A stretch of 64,000 bases of DNA from Caballeronia ptereochthonis (GCF_001545075.1 NZ_FCOB02000005.1:237243-301242); one strand, 5' to 3'. Positions 9,907 through 22,172 are shown, numbered from the stretch's first letter. Numbers and translations: made by a program. The notes: a model not told the origin generated them from the sequence alone.

Positions 9907-11399
<1,493 letters not shown>

Positions 11400-11414
11400 C
11401 CACGCGGATTGGTC

Positions 11415-12245
11415 ATGAAACCGTTGCTGCGGGTCGTGCTCGTCATCAATGCCCTGATTTTCCTCGCATCTGGCTTGCTGTTTCTGCTGACGCCGTGGGC
11501 GCGCCTGTACGGCGCGCTGCAACTGGTTTCGATCCGCGTGCAGCCCGCGTTCGCCGGGCAATTGCTCGGCATCGCGCTCATCGGTTTGTCGTGGCTCGCG
11601 TTTCATGCGGCGATCGACGGCGCGCTGACGGCCAGAGCCGCGAGAGTCTCGGGTCATGTGCAATGGCTGGGCGGCATCGTGGTGCTGGTCTGGCTGCTCG
11701 GCCTGCATATGCCGGATGTCGATGAAAGAAGTGCGGTGGTCGTCGGCGCCGTGCTCGTGGTGCTCGGGCTCGGCAGCGTGAGGCTGTCGTCCGCCGTGCG
11801 GCGGCGCGAACGCGCGAAGCTGGCGGGCACGGCATCGGCGGCGCGCGCGGAGAAGCGGGCGGCGAAGACGCGCGAGGCGACTCGCGCGGAGCCCGCGGTG
11901 GCGGCATCCTCCGTGCCGCCGCCGGTGGATACGCCGATGCGTCCGTCGGCGCGGGCCCCCGAAGCTACCGCCATCGATCCCGTCAGCGGCCGCGCGGTCG
12001 ATCCGGCCGGCCGTCCGCTGGACGGCGGCGCGGTGGATCCCGTGACGGGCGCCACGTTCGACCCGGTGACGGGCCGCAAGCTCGACCCCGTCACCGGCCG
12101 GGAGATCGATCCGGTGACGGGCAAGCGCATCGACCCGGTCATCAGCGGCGAGATCGACCCGGCGACGGGCCGGCGCATCGATCCGCTCACCGGGCGAGTG
12201 GTGCCGGGCGCGGCGCCTGATGCGGCACGTGGAGCACCACGCTGA
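11415..12245 (+). CDS. Membrane protein with C-terminal DPVTG octapeptide repeats
   Basis: This 276-residue protein of unknown function lies between guaB and guaA. Residues ~1-125 contain four hydrophobic segments (ending WLGGIVVLVWLLGLHMP and VVVGAVLVVLGLGSV). A basic/Ala-rich linker follows (about 130-186). From residue 188 there are about ten near-octapeptide repeats, DP-[VA]-[TS]-G-x-x-[IVLF], such as FDPVTGRKLDPVTGREI. The start ATG (11415) is 15 bases after the guaB stop, so it is likely co-transcribed. I do not recognise the repeat family; one copy is interrupted (DPVISGEI). Confidence 0.75.
   Translation: MKPLLRVVLVINALIFLASGLLFLLTPWARLYGALQLVSIRVQPAFAGQLLGIALIGLSWLAFHAAIDGALTARAARVSGHVQWLGGIVVLVWLLGLHMPDVDERSAVVVGAVLVVLGLGSVRLSSAVRRRERAKLAGTASAARAEKRAAKTREATRAEPAVAASSVPPPVDTPMRPSARAPEATAIDPVSGRAVDPAGRPLDGGAVDPVTGATFDPVTGRKLDPVTGREIDPVTGKRIDPVISGEIDPATGRRIDPLTGRVVPGAAPDAARGAPR
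11976..12200 (+). repeat. In-frame ~24-bp coding repeats (DPVTG units)
   Basis: About ten consecutive units of roughly 24 bases, built around GAYCCSGTSACSGGC, encode the D-P-V-T-G repeats of the membrane protein between guaB and guaA. Periodicity is near-perfect in the second half. Such tracts can change copy number by slippage or recombination. Confidence 0.8.
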
Positions 12246-12438
12246 GCGCGCGCACGGCTCCAGCCGGCGCGCGGGCGGCGAGTCCCGCGGCGGCGCGCGC
12301 GCAGCAGCAGGAAATACAAGCACGGTCGGCCTTTGCGCCGGCCGTCGATTTATTTGCGAGTCGTTTGCAGACGGGCCGCACGGCGTTGCGGCCCGGCAGC
12401 ACAGACATCATTCGTTCACTTAGCCTTTGGCCGCAGCC

Positions 12439-14022
12439 ATGCACGACAAAATCCTGATTCTCGATTTCGGCTCCCAAGTCACCCAGCTGATCGCCCGACG
12501 CATCCGCGAGTCGCATGTCTACTCGGAGATCCATCCGTACGACGTCGACGAGGCGTTCATCCGCGAATTCGCGCCGAAGGGCATCATCCTGTCGGGCGGG
12601 CCGAGCTCGGTCACCGAGGCGAAGTCGCCGCGCGCGCCGCAGATCGTCTTCGATCTCGGTGTGCCGGTGCTCGGCATCTGCTACGGCATGCAGACGATGG
12701 CGGATCAGCTTGGCGGCAAGGTGGAGCTCGGCAACGTGCGCGAATTCGGCTATGCGGAAGTGCAGGCGCTGAATCACACGGGCTTTCTGGAGGGCATCGA
12801 GGACTTCAAGACCGCCAAGGGCGATTCGATGCTCAAGGTGTGGATGAGCCACGGCGACAAGGTCGTCGATCTTCCCGCGGGCTTCCAGTTGATGGCGTCG
12901 ACGCCGTCGTGCCCGATCGCCGCGATGGCCGACGACGATCGCCGCTTCTACGGCCTGCAATGGCATCCGGAAGTCACGCACACGGTGCAGGGCCGCGCGA
13001 TGCTCGACCGTTTCGTGCTGGAGCTGTGCGGCGCAAAGGCCGACTGGGAGATGGGGCATTACATCGACGAGGCGGTCGAGAAGATCCGCGAGCAGGTCGG
13101 CGACGAGCACGTGATTCTCGGGCTGTCGGGCGGCGTGGATTCGTCGGTGGCGGCGGCGCTGCTGCATCGCGCGATCGGCGACCAGTTGACTTGCGTGTTC
13201 GTCGATCACGGTCTCCTGCGTCAGGACGAGGCGAAGCAGGTGATGTCCACGTTCGCGGATCACCTGGGCGTGAAGGTGATTCACGTCGATGCGAGCGAGG
13301 CATTCTTGCAGAAGCTCGCCGGCGTGACCGATCCCGAAGCGAAGCGCAAGATCATCGGCGCGGAGTTCGTCGAGGTATTCCATACGGAATCCGACAAGAT
13401 CACCGATGCGAGGTGGCTCGCGCAGGGCACGATCTATCCGGACGTGATCGAATCGGCGGGCAAGGGCAAGAAGGGCGCACACACGATCAAGAGCCATCAC
13501 AACGTCGGCGGCTTGCCGGAGACGTTGAATCTCAAGCTGCTCGAGCCGCTGCGCGAGCTCTTCAAGGATGAAGTGCGCGAACTCGGCGTGAAGCTCGGGC
13601 TGCCGCCGGCTATGGTGTATCGTCATCCGTTCCCGGGACCGGGTCTGGGCGTGCGCATTCTCGGCGAAGTGAAGCGGGAATATGCGGACCTGCTGCGCCG
13701 CGCGGACGCGATTTTCATCGAGACGCTGCGCAACACCATCGACAAGGAAACGGGCAAGTCGTGGTACGACCTGACGAGCCAGGCGTTCGCGGTGTTTCTT
13801 CCGGTAAAGAGCGTCGGCGTGATGGGCGATGGGCGCACGTATGAATACGTCGTCGCGCTGCGCGCCGTGCAGACGCTGGATTTCATGACGGCGCACTGGG
13901 CGCATCTGCCGCATGATCTGCTCGGGCATGTTTCCAACCGGATCATCAATGAGGTGCGGGGGATCAATCGGGTGGTGTATGACATTTCCGGGAAGCCGCC
14001 TGCGACGATCGAGTGGGAGTGA
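12439..14022 (+). CDS. guaA: GMP synthase (glutamine-hydrolysing)
   Basis: This 527-residue enzyme aminates XMP to GMP using glutamine and ATP. The N-terminal class I amidotransferase domain carries the triad Cys81 (GICYGMQT), His176 and Glu178 ([10 protein letters not shown]). The ATP-pyrophosphatase domain begins with the PP-loop LSGGVDSS (229-236). The C-terminal dimerisation domain runs through [17 protein letters not shown] to the end sequence [11 protein letters not shown] chose the ATG at 12439; an in-frame TTG 12 bases upstream is less likely. It is preceded by 190 bases without a gene. Confidence 0.99.
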   Translation: MHDKILILDFGSQVTQLIARRIRESHVYSEIHPYDVDEAFIREFAPKGIILSGGPSSVTEAKSPRAPQIVFDLGVPVLGICYGMQTMADQLGGKVELGNVREFGYAEVQALNHTGFLEGIEDFKTAKGDSMLKVWMSHGDKVVDLPAGFQLMASTPSCPIAAMADDDRRFYGLQWHPEVTHTVQGRAMLDRFVLELCGAKADWEMGHYIDEAVEKIREQVGDEHVILGLSGGVDSSVAAALLHRAIGDQLTCVFVDHGLLRQDEAKQVMSTFADHLGVKVIHVDASEAFLQKLAGVTDPEAKRKIIGAEFVEVFHTESDKITDARWLAQGTIYPDVIESAGKGKKGAHTIKSHHNVGGLPETLNLKLLEPLRELFKDEVRELGVKLGLPPAMVYRHPFPGPGLGVRILGEVKREYADLLRRADAIFIETLRNTIDKETGKSWYDLTSQAFAVFLPVKSVGVMGDGRTYEYVVALRAVQTLDFMTAHWAHLPHDLLGHVSNRIINEVRGINRVVYDISGKPPATIEWE

Positions 14023-14271
14023 ACCTCACCAGCGAGGCGAGGCACAACGGCCGCACCCCCGCGCCCGATGGCATCGAATAAGAGGCGCGCGCCGCAGAAC
14101 ACCGATCTCCCGGCGCTATGAGACAGTGTTCTTCGATATCTGATCGCAACATCACATGATGCAAACGCCCGGCAGCAGGACACCTGCCGGGCGTTCTTTT
14201 ACGGGACGAGCGGGGCGTCATCCAATCGACGATAATGAATGCTTCCCCATCCGCGTACCTGCAATGCGGCC
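14023..14271. other. Spacer at the left edge of the T6SS island
   Basis: The 249 bases between the guaA stop and the phosphodiesterase pseudogene hold no gene I can support. They contain only the terminator described separately. No tRNA, integrase or direct repeat of the guaA 3' end was found here. Confidence 0.6.
14164..14200 (+). terminator. Rho-independent terminator downstream of guaA
   Basis: A perfect 12-bp stem AACGCCCGGCAG (14164-14175) and CTGCCGGGCGTT (14184-14195) with an 8-base loop is followed by C and TTTT (14197-14200). It lies about 140 bases after the guaA stop. Confidence 0.9.
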
Positions 14272-14862
14272 GTGACCCAACTTACGCTACCAGGACTCGA
14301 AGCGCCCCAACCGAAGCATCGCTTCTTCTTTGCAGAGAAGCCCGATCCGGACACCGCTGCGCGCATCGCTGAGATGGCCGGATGGCTGCGGTCCGGTATG
14401 CATGTCAAGGCCAAACTGCTGTGTACCGAGCGCCTGCACATCACGCTGCATCATCTGGGGCGACTTTGCGCATGTGCCGGAGGCGCTTGTCGCGCGTGCA
14501 TGCGCCGCGGCAGCAGGCATTGACATGCCGCCATTCGACCTGACGTTCGATCAGATCGCCAGCTTCAACGGCCGGCCGGGAGATCGGCCCTTGGTGTTGA
14601 CGGGGCGCGCCGGGCTGGACAAATTGATCGGCTTTCACCAAGAACTTGGAAATGCCCTCAGAGAGGCAGGTCTGCGTGTTTCAAGCGCGCGTTTCACGCC
14701 CACCTCACGTTGCTGTACGGCGAGGACAGGTTTGATCTACGCGAGATTGATCCGATTACCTGGACCATGCGCGAATTCGTCCTGATTCATAGCTGGCTCG
14801 ACAAGGGGCGCCACGACATAAAAGGGCGCTGGCCGTTGAGAGACGGCGGCCCGTCGATTTAA
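14272..14862 (+). pseudogene. RNA 2',3'-cyclic phosphodiesterase (2'-5' RNA ligase family), two frameshifts
   Basis: Three reading-frame pieces add up to one ThpR-like protein. The first frame (GTG 14272) gives TQLTLPGLEAP, then the first HxT motif in LHITLHHLG. A +1 shift at about 14459 moves to DFAHVPEALVARACAAAAG onward. A -1 shift in the CCC tract at 14698-14700 restores the first frame, giving the second HxT motif (HLTLLYG, His codon 14701), the strand EFVLIHSWLD, and TAA at 14860. An intact paralogue lies at 42617-43189 on the other side of the T6SS island. Genuine decay is likely, but sequencing error at two short tracts cannot be excluded. Confidence 0.8.
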
Positions 14863-14980
14863 GGGACTGACTTGTTACACACCGTAGTCCCGTGTGCAGA
14901 CCGGGCCACGGTGGCGCGACGGGCGCTCGGCATCGTCGTGCGATCCAGGTGAGGCGCGCGAGATTCCCAACCGCCCGCCC

Positions 14981-17900
14981 TCATCCCGCCGGCAAGCCCG
15001 CTGGCGGCCCGCTGTCGGGCAGACCGATAACCGGCACGGAACCAGGGCAACGGAAGCTCGTCAGAAGATCGCTGGTCAGCGGATTGGCGACGCTGCCCGC
15101 ACCGGAAACATCCAGCACCGCCTTGCGTCCCTCGAATTCGAAGACTACGCGCGTGCGCCCGGGCGTCGCGGTCGGGATGATCTGTCCGTGGCGCAGAAGC
15201 CGCATGAACGCCCACGCTCCATCTGCCGCGATGGTCGATGTTTCTGCTCGAATGCGAGGTGTCGCGGTGATTTCGACATGCACGCCGCCGCGCGGACCAG
15301 GCCAGCTCACGCGCGTCGGCGTCACGGGCCCGTGCTGATAAATCATGCTTTGTCCGTCGATATCGATCACCAGCGCCATGACCGACGGATCGAGATCCGC
15401 GACGCGCACATTCGCTTTCCATGCGACTTGCTTCTGCCCCTGATCGCCGAAGAACACATCGCGAATAGCCTTCGCTCGCTGGAACGGTTCGAGTTCCGGC
15501 CCCTGCACGGGCTCGGTGGATCCGGGCAGCGTCCGGTAGCGCCATGGGCGCGCCGACGTATCGACGAAGGGCGCGAGGTTCTTGGTGAAGAAATCGTCGA
15601 TCAGGCCGCCCTGCGCGAACAGACGCGTGAAATCCTCGATACTCACATCACGATTGCTGTCGGGCGAGAAGGGATAGTTTCCCTCCAGCGTCAGACGGCA
15701 TGCGTCGCTCAAGACTGCCTGCATCTGCCGCGAAAGCAATTGGCCGATGCCTTGATTGACCTCTCGCGAACCATGCTTGGACAAGCCGAGCAGCACTTCG
15801 CGAAACGGTGCGGGCATCGTGCCGGCGACGATCTTGAGCTTCGATGCGGCGTCGCTTGCGGGCGGCAAGCTGTTGTTGGCGATGGCGTTGTCTGCGACCA
15901 TGAGCGCCGTGTAGTAATCGCCGAGCAATGATGCGATGCCATCCAGTCCGGCAACACCGGCACCGGCCTGAGCGACGGCAGTACCGTCGCCGCGCCCGTT
16001 CGCCGTGCCCGTCACGATTTCGTGCAGCGCGGCGAAGTGGCTGTCGACGATTTCCTTTTCGATCCGTTCCTGTGCGCGAATGGCGAGCGCCTCACTGGCG
16101 CTGTCCGCGATCGTCCTGGCAATTTTTTGTGCGCCGGAAACGTCCTCGCTGGCAGGCGGCCGCGCGAGGGTCGTTTCGCGGGCGGCGGCGCCGGCCAGTC
16201 TGGCGAGCGGCGAATCGGGCGCTGCGAACTGGCGCAGCACCTGGAGGTTGAACGCGAGGCTCGTGCCCGTGACCGCCCGGATGTCGCCCAGGAATGCATC
16301 CCAGTGATTCGCGTATTCGCCGAGATACAGCCGGCGTATCGCTTCCGTGAGCGGATCGTCTGCGCCCGTGACCGAGCTCGCGAATTCAGCCGTTTTTTTT
16401 TGAGCTTCGCCGAGATAAGAGCGACCCATGACCCACGCATCGTCGTCGCGCGCCGCAGCGACGAACTCGTGCAAGCGCTTGTCGAACAGCTTGCGATAAC
16501 CATCGACGGTGAACAAGCCCGGAACGCCGCGAGAGAGCGGCGCGCCGCTTTCCCGCGTAAAGACAGCGCCGGCCTGCGGCCCGACCGCGCGCAGCAGGGT
16601 GAACTCGTCGGGCGCTTCCTTCTCCACGTCGGCCTTGGCGCGGTCGTACAAACGTTGCGTCGCATTGCTCATGTCGAGGAAGGCGCGTGCGCGCTGGATC
16701 AGCGCGTCGTTGCGAATCAACGGCGATTGCACGACCCGCGTGCCGGAAAAGAGTTACTCGAGATGACCGATCATGGATGCCCGTGTGCCGAAGACGGCGG
16801 CGTTACCCGTCCTGCTCCAGTCGTCCAGCACCCAGGCCCGAAGATCGCGCGCATTGAATTTTTCGCGATCGTAGAGCATCAGATAGACGCGCAGCGCATC
16901 GTAAGCGGATTTCGAATCCTGCTGCTCGATGGATTGCGCGATGACGTCCTCGATCCTCCGAACGATTTGCGGCAGCAGGAAATTGTCTTGCAGCGCCTGA
17001 TGCGTGAGACGGCTCACATCGACGATTGCGGGCGCCGCATAGAGACCGTAGCGGAAGCTGCTGTCGGGCGCCGCCAGGTCGAGTCCCGGCGCGGCAGGCA
17101 GGTCGCGCGCTTGCGCGAGCGTGTCGGGCACATCCTCGGGCGCCGGCTCCCGATAGAGCTTCTTCACGCGGGTCGCGAGTGCGTCGGTCTTTCGCGCGAT
17201 GACGTCGAGATAGCCGTCGTTGTTGTTGAAGCTCACGTAAAGCGCCGTAGCCAGCCAGCAGAACAGGAGCACCGCGAGTGCGTGACCGAGCAGACGAAGC
17301 AGCCTGAAGCGAAGTTCCCGGTCGAGATTCGGCCGCACCAGATGCGCCTCCGGCAGAATCACCGTGGCGAAGAGATCGTGCAGGAAGTAGCCGTGACTGC
17401 CGTGCGCCGGCTCGCTGGCGACTTTCAGCGGATGACCGAGCGCGGTCGCGAGCCGCTGCACGACCGTCAGCGGTTCGGCCACCACGTGCTCGCCGCTCTG
17501 TGCCGCGCTCGTGAAATACACGCCGCGCAAGGTCGCGCGAGCCTGCGTGCCGTCGTAGCGCGAATCGAGGAGCAGGCTTGAAAGCAGTTCGAGCAGGGGC
17601 GCTCGAAGCGCATCGAATGACTCCGGCAGCGCGGCAAGGCGCTGGCGGCGCGTCATGTCGTATTCGTCTTCGAGCCGCGAGTTCATGCCGCCCGCGATGC
17701 GCGCGGACAACCGGGCGAATTCTCCTTCGCAGCGCATGACCGGATCGCCGCTGGCGAGCGACAGCGTGAAGCCCCATATCTGAGTGCGCGTTTCCTTGGT
17801 CAGCGAGCTGAAATAATCCGCGAAGCCCGGCAACCGGTCCATTTGCGTGATGATCAGATACACCGGAAAGCAGATACCCAGGGCGCTCCGTACTTCTTCG

Positions 17901-18931
17901 AGCCGCGTGCGCAACGCGACGGCTTCCGAGGTGCGAACGGCCGGATCCGGCGAGGTCAGCACATCGAGCCGGACGCTCAGAAGCACGCCGTTGAGCGGCG
18001 CGCGCGGACGATGGCGGCGCAGCAGCGCGAGGAACCCGCGCCACTCGTCGGCGTCGACAATCCGGCGCCAGCCCGGATCGCCGGACGGACCGGCGAGCGC
18101 GTGCTCTTGCGCGCTCATGGCGGCCTCGTCCCCCTCGCGGGTCTTGTCGCCGGCCGAGCGGGCCGGTAGTGCATCCATCGAGGCGCCATGCCGGGTGTAA
18201 TGACCGGCGGTATCGATGAGCACGGCTTCGTTGGTCAGCCAGCAGTCCGTCGCTTGCGTGGGCGCGGGCGGACCCATCGTCCGGTGAGCCGTCTCGCCGA
18301 TGGGAACGTGCAGACCCGAGCCCAGAAGCGCACTGGTTTTGCCGGATCCCGGCGAGCCCAGCGCGACGTACCACGGCAGTTCGTACAGATAGCGCGAGCC
18401 CTGAAACAGGCGGCTGATGCCGCGGGCGCCCGTGCGCATCGCCTTGAGCCTCGCCAGTGCCTGCCTGAACTGCCGCTCGACGTTCTGCAAGCGCGCGGCC
18501 GCCGGCGAGGCTTCCTGCTTTCGGCCGAGCGTCAGCGTCTGCTTCAGGAAGTGCGGATCGCTCTGCATGCGGCGAAAGGCCCACACGAGCCAGTACACGC
18601 CGTAGCCAACCAGCACGATCGCGATGGCGAAGGCGCGCGCCGTCGCCGACGCAAACGGCTGACTCTGCCCGAAGCTCAGGAAGGGCGCCGCGCACCAGAT
18701 GAGCAGGCAGATCAGCGCCACGAAAACGGGACTGGTGGGCAGCGCCTTCAACCAGAGCAGCACGCCCGCCAGCAACAGCGCGATCAATGAAACGCGCATG
18801 GCGATGCCCGCGAGCGGCCTGAGCCCGCCGAAGGCGACGAAGGGGCCGAAGAACCACACGGCCGACGCCAGGGCGACCAGCGCGAGCAATGCAAGGAACC
18901 AGCGGGACCGCAGGAACGACAGGTAGTTCAT
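14981..18931 (-). pseudogene. tssM: T6SS membrane-complex protein TssM (IcmF), interrupted by an in-frame stop
   Basis: TssM spans the inner membrane and links TssL to the outer-membrane lipoprotein TssJ. The gene would encode about 1,315 residues, a normal length. A TAA at 16754-16756 divides it into a 725-residue N-terminal part and a C-terminal part whose first start codon is a GTG (16732), 583 residues. The N-terminal part has membrane segments at about 11-30, 43-63 and 99-118, a Walker A GSPGSGKTS (192-200), and a further membrane segment near 560. Both halves are in the same frame: GTRASMIGHLE, stop, LFSGTRVVQSPLIRNDAL. One base change, for example GAA to TAA, explains it. The C-terminal half would lack a membrane anchor. 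Confidence 0.93.
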
Positions 18932-18965
18932 GTCTCAATCCGAAGATCGTGAAACCGCGAGATGG

Positions 18966-20207
18966 CTAGGGCGTGACCGTGATGGCGACGCGGCGATTCT
19001 GCGCGCGTCCTTGCGCGGTGGCGTTGTCGCCGACCGGATCGGCATCGCCCTTGCCGAGCGCTTCCAGCCGGGCCGCCGGCACACCCGCGGACTGGAGCAT
19101 GCGCATGACTTCCACGGCGCGCTGCTGCGAGAGCGCGTCATTCGAGGCGAAGCGAGCGCTTCGGATCGGCAGGTTGTCCGTGTAGCCGGTGATGACGACC
19201 TTGCCCGGCACCTTCATGATCTCTTGCGCAATCTTGGCGATGAGCGGGTTCATCGACGCGTTCACGGCCGTGGCGCCGGGCGTGAACATCGCATCGCCCT
19301 TGAACGTGACCGTGCTGTGCCGCAGGTCTTCGTCGACGCTGACGGTGCCCGCGGCGATCTCGTGGCGCAATAGCTCCTTGAGATGCGGCAGGCGCGGCGA
19401 GGAGGGCGCCGCACGAGCGATGTCCGCGATGCGCTGCTCGAGCGCGCCGCTTCGCTCCAGAAGGTGATATTCGTACCAGCCGAACAGGACGATCAGGATC
19501 GCGCCGAGCACGGTGAAGCTGATCCAGACCGGAAAGTCGTACACGGACATGCGCGTGCCGCGCGCGTCGGACCGCGCCTGCGGCGACAGCGCCATCGGCA
19601 CGATGCCGCGCTGCGTCTGGATTTCGTTGTAGAGGCGCTTGCGCACGGCGTCGTGCTTGCGCGTGCCGTCGGCGTCGTGGCGATAGCGGCCCATGAAGCC
19701 GAGACTGAGCACCCGATAAACGACTTCGAGCAGTTCGAGGTGCTCGCGCGGTTCGGTCATGAGCCGGCCGATCAGCAGATAGATCTTGTCGCCGCCATGC
19801 CGGTCTTCGTGAAATTCGGCGGCGAGGCCCGTGGCGATCCAGCGCACGCCGGTTTCGCGCTTTCCCCAATGCGTCTGCGTGGCCGCGTCGTCGAGCGCGG
19901 TGCACAGGCAGTAGCGCGCGCCGATCATGTGATCGCGACGGATATTGGCTTGCTCGCACAGGCGTTGAAAGGCGCGCACTTCCTGTTTGAGCAGCAGATG
20001 CAACTGGTCGATGCCTTGGAGATCGAGCTCGGCCGGCATGTCGGCGAGCGCGCGCAGCAGCGGGCGCGCCGCCTCGAGCAGCGGATTCGCCGCTTCCTGG
20101 AGCGCCTTCAGGCGTGCTGCCAGCGGCTCTCCCGGTGGAATGCCCATCGCGCTGCGCACCGGCGAGGAAGCCGGGCCGTAAGACGGAAACCCTGCTTGAG
20201 GATTCAC
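18966..20207 (-). CDS. tssL: T6SS membrane-complex protein TssL with OmpA/MotB peptidoglycan-binding domain
   Basis: This 413-residue protein combines a cytoplasmic DotU/TssL domain (about 25-215: CLCTALDDAATQTHWGK, SLGFMGRY), one membrane helix (about 232-252: FPVWISFTVLGAILIVLFGWY), and a periplasmic OmpA-like domain (about 280-413: FKGDAMFTPG, ITGYTDNLPIRS, NRRVAITV). It is therefore the extended TssL type that anchors itself to the cell wall. The start is taken as GTG at 20207, where the protein begins VNPQAGFPSYGP; the frame extends upstream into tssK. It precedes tssM by 34 bases. Confidence 0.94.
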   Translation of the reverse strand: MNPQAGFPSYGPASSPVRSAMGIPPGEPLAARLKALQEAANPLLEAARPLLRALADMPAELDLQGIDQLHLLLKQEVRAFQRLCEQANIRRDHMIGARYCLCTALDDAATQTHWGKRETGVRWIATGLAAEFHEDRHGGDKIYLLIGRLMTEPREHLELLEVVYRVLSLGFMGRYRHDADGTRKHDAVRKRLYNEIQTQRGIVPMALSPQARSDARGTRMSVYDFPVWISFTVLGAILIVLFGWYEYHLLERSGALEQRIADIARAAPSSPRLPHLKELLRHEIAAGTVSVDEDLRHSTVTFKGDAMFTPGATAVNASMNPLIAKIAQEIMKVPGKVVITGYTDNLPIRSARFASNDALSQQRAVEVMRMLQSAGVPAARLEALGKGDADPVGDNATAQGRAQNRRVAITVTP

Positions 20208-20274
20208 TGTGTTCCCCTGATGTCGTGATGGCCAAGCGCGCTGGCCGGACGCAGCCGGCCTCGAGCAGTGCGTT

Positions 20275-21621
20275 TCACGCGCGCACGCCCCACAGTTCGA
20301 GCCTGAGCTGCGGGAAGTCGCCCGCCACGTGCAGCGCGATGCCGCCGTGCTGCGACACGGTGTCCCAAAGCGGGCCGCTGCGCGACAACTCGAAGTACAC
20401 ATATCCCGAGTTGAACGGGATCTGGCGAGGCGGCACCGGCAGAGCCTGCAACGCGATGCCCGGCAAGTGCGCGCGCACGAGATCCGGCAGGCGGTCGGAA
20501 GGCCCGATCTTGGCTTGCGTGGCGAACTGCGCGAGCAGCGCATCCGGTGGCATCGCCGCGGACACGGCCAGCACGAGGGCGCTGTAGTTGCGGATCTCGG
20601 TGGGATCGATCACCGCGTTGCGCATGCCGTAACCGACGTCCTCGAGTGCGATCGCCTGCGCGCTGCGCACGAGCACCGCGTTGAGCAGCCATTGCATGTC
20701 GTCGACGAGAGGCTTCAGGCACGTGTGCGGCTCGGTATGCCGATAGGGCGGGTGAGTGGCGAGCGGCCGGCGCGTCGCGGGGCGCACATAGGTCGAAAGC
20801 TCGCCGGCCATGCTGATCAGCAATGCGTAGAGCTCGGCGGGCGACGTGGTCGGCACGCGGCGCAAATGCTGCAGGAGTGGTTCGTAGCGGTTCAGCGTTT
20901 GCAGCAGCAGATAGTCCGAAACTTCGGCCACCGAGCCCGCCTTGCCGTCGCCGCCCGTCAGGCGCCTGGCGAGCGCGTCGGCGCGCAGACGCGTGAGCTC
21001 GTGGATTTGCCCGAGCCACGATTCGAGTTGCCAACTCGCGCCATATCCCGGGACCGGCGGCACGATCGTCTCGTCGAGCGCGAGGCTGCCGTCGGCGCGG
21101 ATCGTCGTCACCTTCGTGAACGGCAAGCCGATCCATGCGTCGGTCATCTCCTTCTCGGGAACGAGCCGCAGGCGAAGGTGAGACAGCTGGACGGTACGCA
21201 CGCCATGCCCGACCGAGTTGGTGTCGCGCAATTCGACGTCGGACACCGCATAGCGCGCAAGGGAATCGGTCGCGCCGTCGAAGGTGGTTTCCTCGCCGTT
21301 CGGAACGCGAATCGGCGTCGCGAGATGAATGACTTGCTCGAGATGCTCGGGGCGCACCGTCAAGGGCGGGGGCGGCGGCGTGCTGCCGGGCGCGTCGAAC
21401 GGCGTTCCGTCCGCGAACACGCCGCTCGCCGATTTGACGATGACCTTGCCGAGCGCGAGCGCTTCCTTGTCGATCGCGTAGTGACCGAAGCCGAAGAAGA
21501 ACGGTGTCAGCGGCGCCGCGCGCTTGTGCGCGTACTGTTCGAGATAGCGCTCCTGCTGCTGAAAAAGCTGCGGACGAAGGAAAAGTCCTTCGCTCCAGGT
21601 GACCTTGTTGTACCAGCTCAT
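20275..21621 (-). CDS. tssK: T6SS baseplate protein TssK
   Basis: This 448-residue TssK connects the baseplate wedge (TssEFG) to the TssJLM membrane complex. The start MSWYNKVTWSEGLFLRPQLFQQQERYLE is the family signature, so I placed it at the ATG at 21621 although the frame is open 57 codons further upstream. RPLATHPPYRHTEPHTCLKPLVDDM and the C-terminal neck/head region SGYVYFELSR...GDFPQLRLELWGVR are also typical. It follows tssJ by 26 bases in the leftward operon. Confidence 0.95.
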   Translation of the reverse strand: MSWYNKVTWSEGLFLRPQLFQQQERYLEQYAHKRAAPLTPFFFGFGHYAIDKEALALGKVIVKSASGVFADGTPFDAPGSTPPPPPLTVRPEHLEQVIHLATPIRVPNGEETTFDGATDSLARYAVSDVELRDTNSVGHGVRTVQLSHLRLRLVPEKEMTDAWIGLPFTKVTTIRADGSLALDETIVPPVPGYGASWQLESWLGQIHELTRLRADALARRLTGGDGKAGSVAEVSDYLLLQTLNRYEPLLQHLRRVPTTSPAELYALLISMAGELSTYVRPATRRPLATHPPYRHTEPHTCLKPLVDDMQWLLNAVLVRSAQAIALEDVGYGMRNAVIDPTEIRNYSALVLAVSAAMPPDALLAQFATQAKIGPSDRLPDLVRAHLPGIALQALPVPPRQIPFNSGYVYFELSRSGPLWDTVSQHGGIALHVAGDFPQLRLELWGVRA

Positions 21622-21647
21622 GCGTAGCGTCGATGAATAGGGGTTTG

Positions 21648-22172
21648 TCAGCGGTCCGCCGCCTGAGCCTTGGACTGCTCGTCGGCGATGACGATTGCCG
21701 CCCTGTCGAGCCTGATCGTCAGGCCGAGCCGGGGCGAGCGGCGATACCAGGCGGCCTCGGGCCTGGATGGCAGGCGCCAGGTTGCGCGCCACACCGCATT
21801 GGGCAGATCGCGATAGGCGGCAAGCACGCCGAGCGTGGTGGTCGCCTGATTCGCCTCGCGCGTGATCGTCATGCTTTCGCCGGGGCGAAGCTGAAACTGG
21901 TCGCGCACGAGGAGATCGTCGGCGAGCACCGTCTTGTCCTTGTCCTGAAGCGTGAAGAAATCGGCGTCATTGAAGGTGGCCGCGTCCTTGAGTTCATAGA
22001 GTCGAACGACGATGGGCGCCGCACGACCTTTATCGTCCGGATTGACGTCCGACGACGCCGCGAGCGCGAGCGTCAACCCGACGGGCGCAAGACGTGGCCT
22101 GCCCGCGTCGCTCGCGCACGCGGAAATGGCGAGCGCGCAAGCGAGCGCGACGGAGAGGATGAAAGGGCGCAT
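21648..22172 (-). CDS. tssJ: T6SS outer-membrane lipoprotein TssJ
   Basis: This 174-residue lipoprotein forms the outer-membrane end of the TssJLM complex and binds periplasmic TssM. The start at 22172 gives a signal peptide RPFILSVALACALAISAC with the lipidated Cys at residue 19 (lipobox AISAC). The beta-sandwich domain shows PIVVRLYELKDAATFNDADFFTL and the loop DLLVRDQFQLRPGES, matching the family. An in-frame upstream ATG (22223) would add 17 residues before the signal and is unlikely. Confidence 0.93.
   Translation of the reverse strand: MRPFILSVALACALAISACASDAGRPRLAPVGLTLALAASSDVNPDDKGRAAPIVVRLYELKDAATFNDADFFTLQDKDKTVLADDLLVRDQFQLRPGESMTITREANQATTTLGVLAAYRDLPNAVWRATWRLPSRPEAAWYRRSPRLGLTIRLDRAAIVIADEQSKAQAADR

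Noticed and set aside
13990..14022. guaA 3' end as an integration (att) site for the T6SS island
   Set aside because: guaA ends are used by some genomic islands, but I found no second copy of the guaA terminal sequence at the right border and no integrase in the window.
14164..14200. Hairpin considered as an island-border inverted repeat
   Set aside because: The stem followed by a T-run downstream of guaA is a textbook intrinsic terminator, and no partner copy was found at the right border.
16732..16756. Programmed stop-codon readthrough or selenocysteine in tssM
   Set aside because: The codon is TAA, not TGA, and no hairpin characteristic of recoding follows; a simple nonsense mutation fits better.
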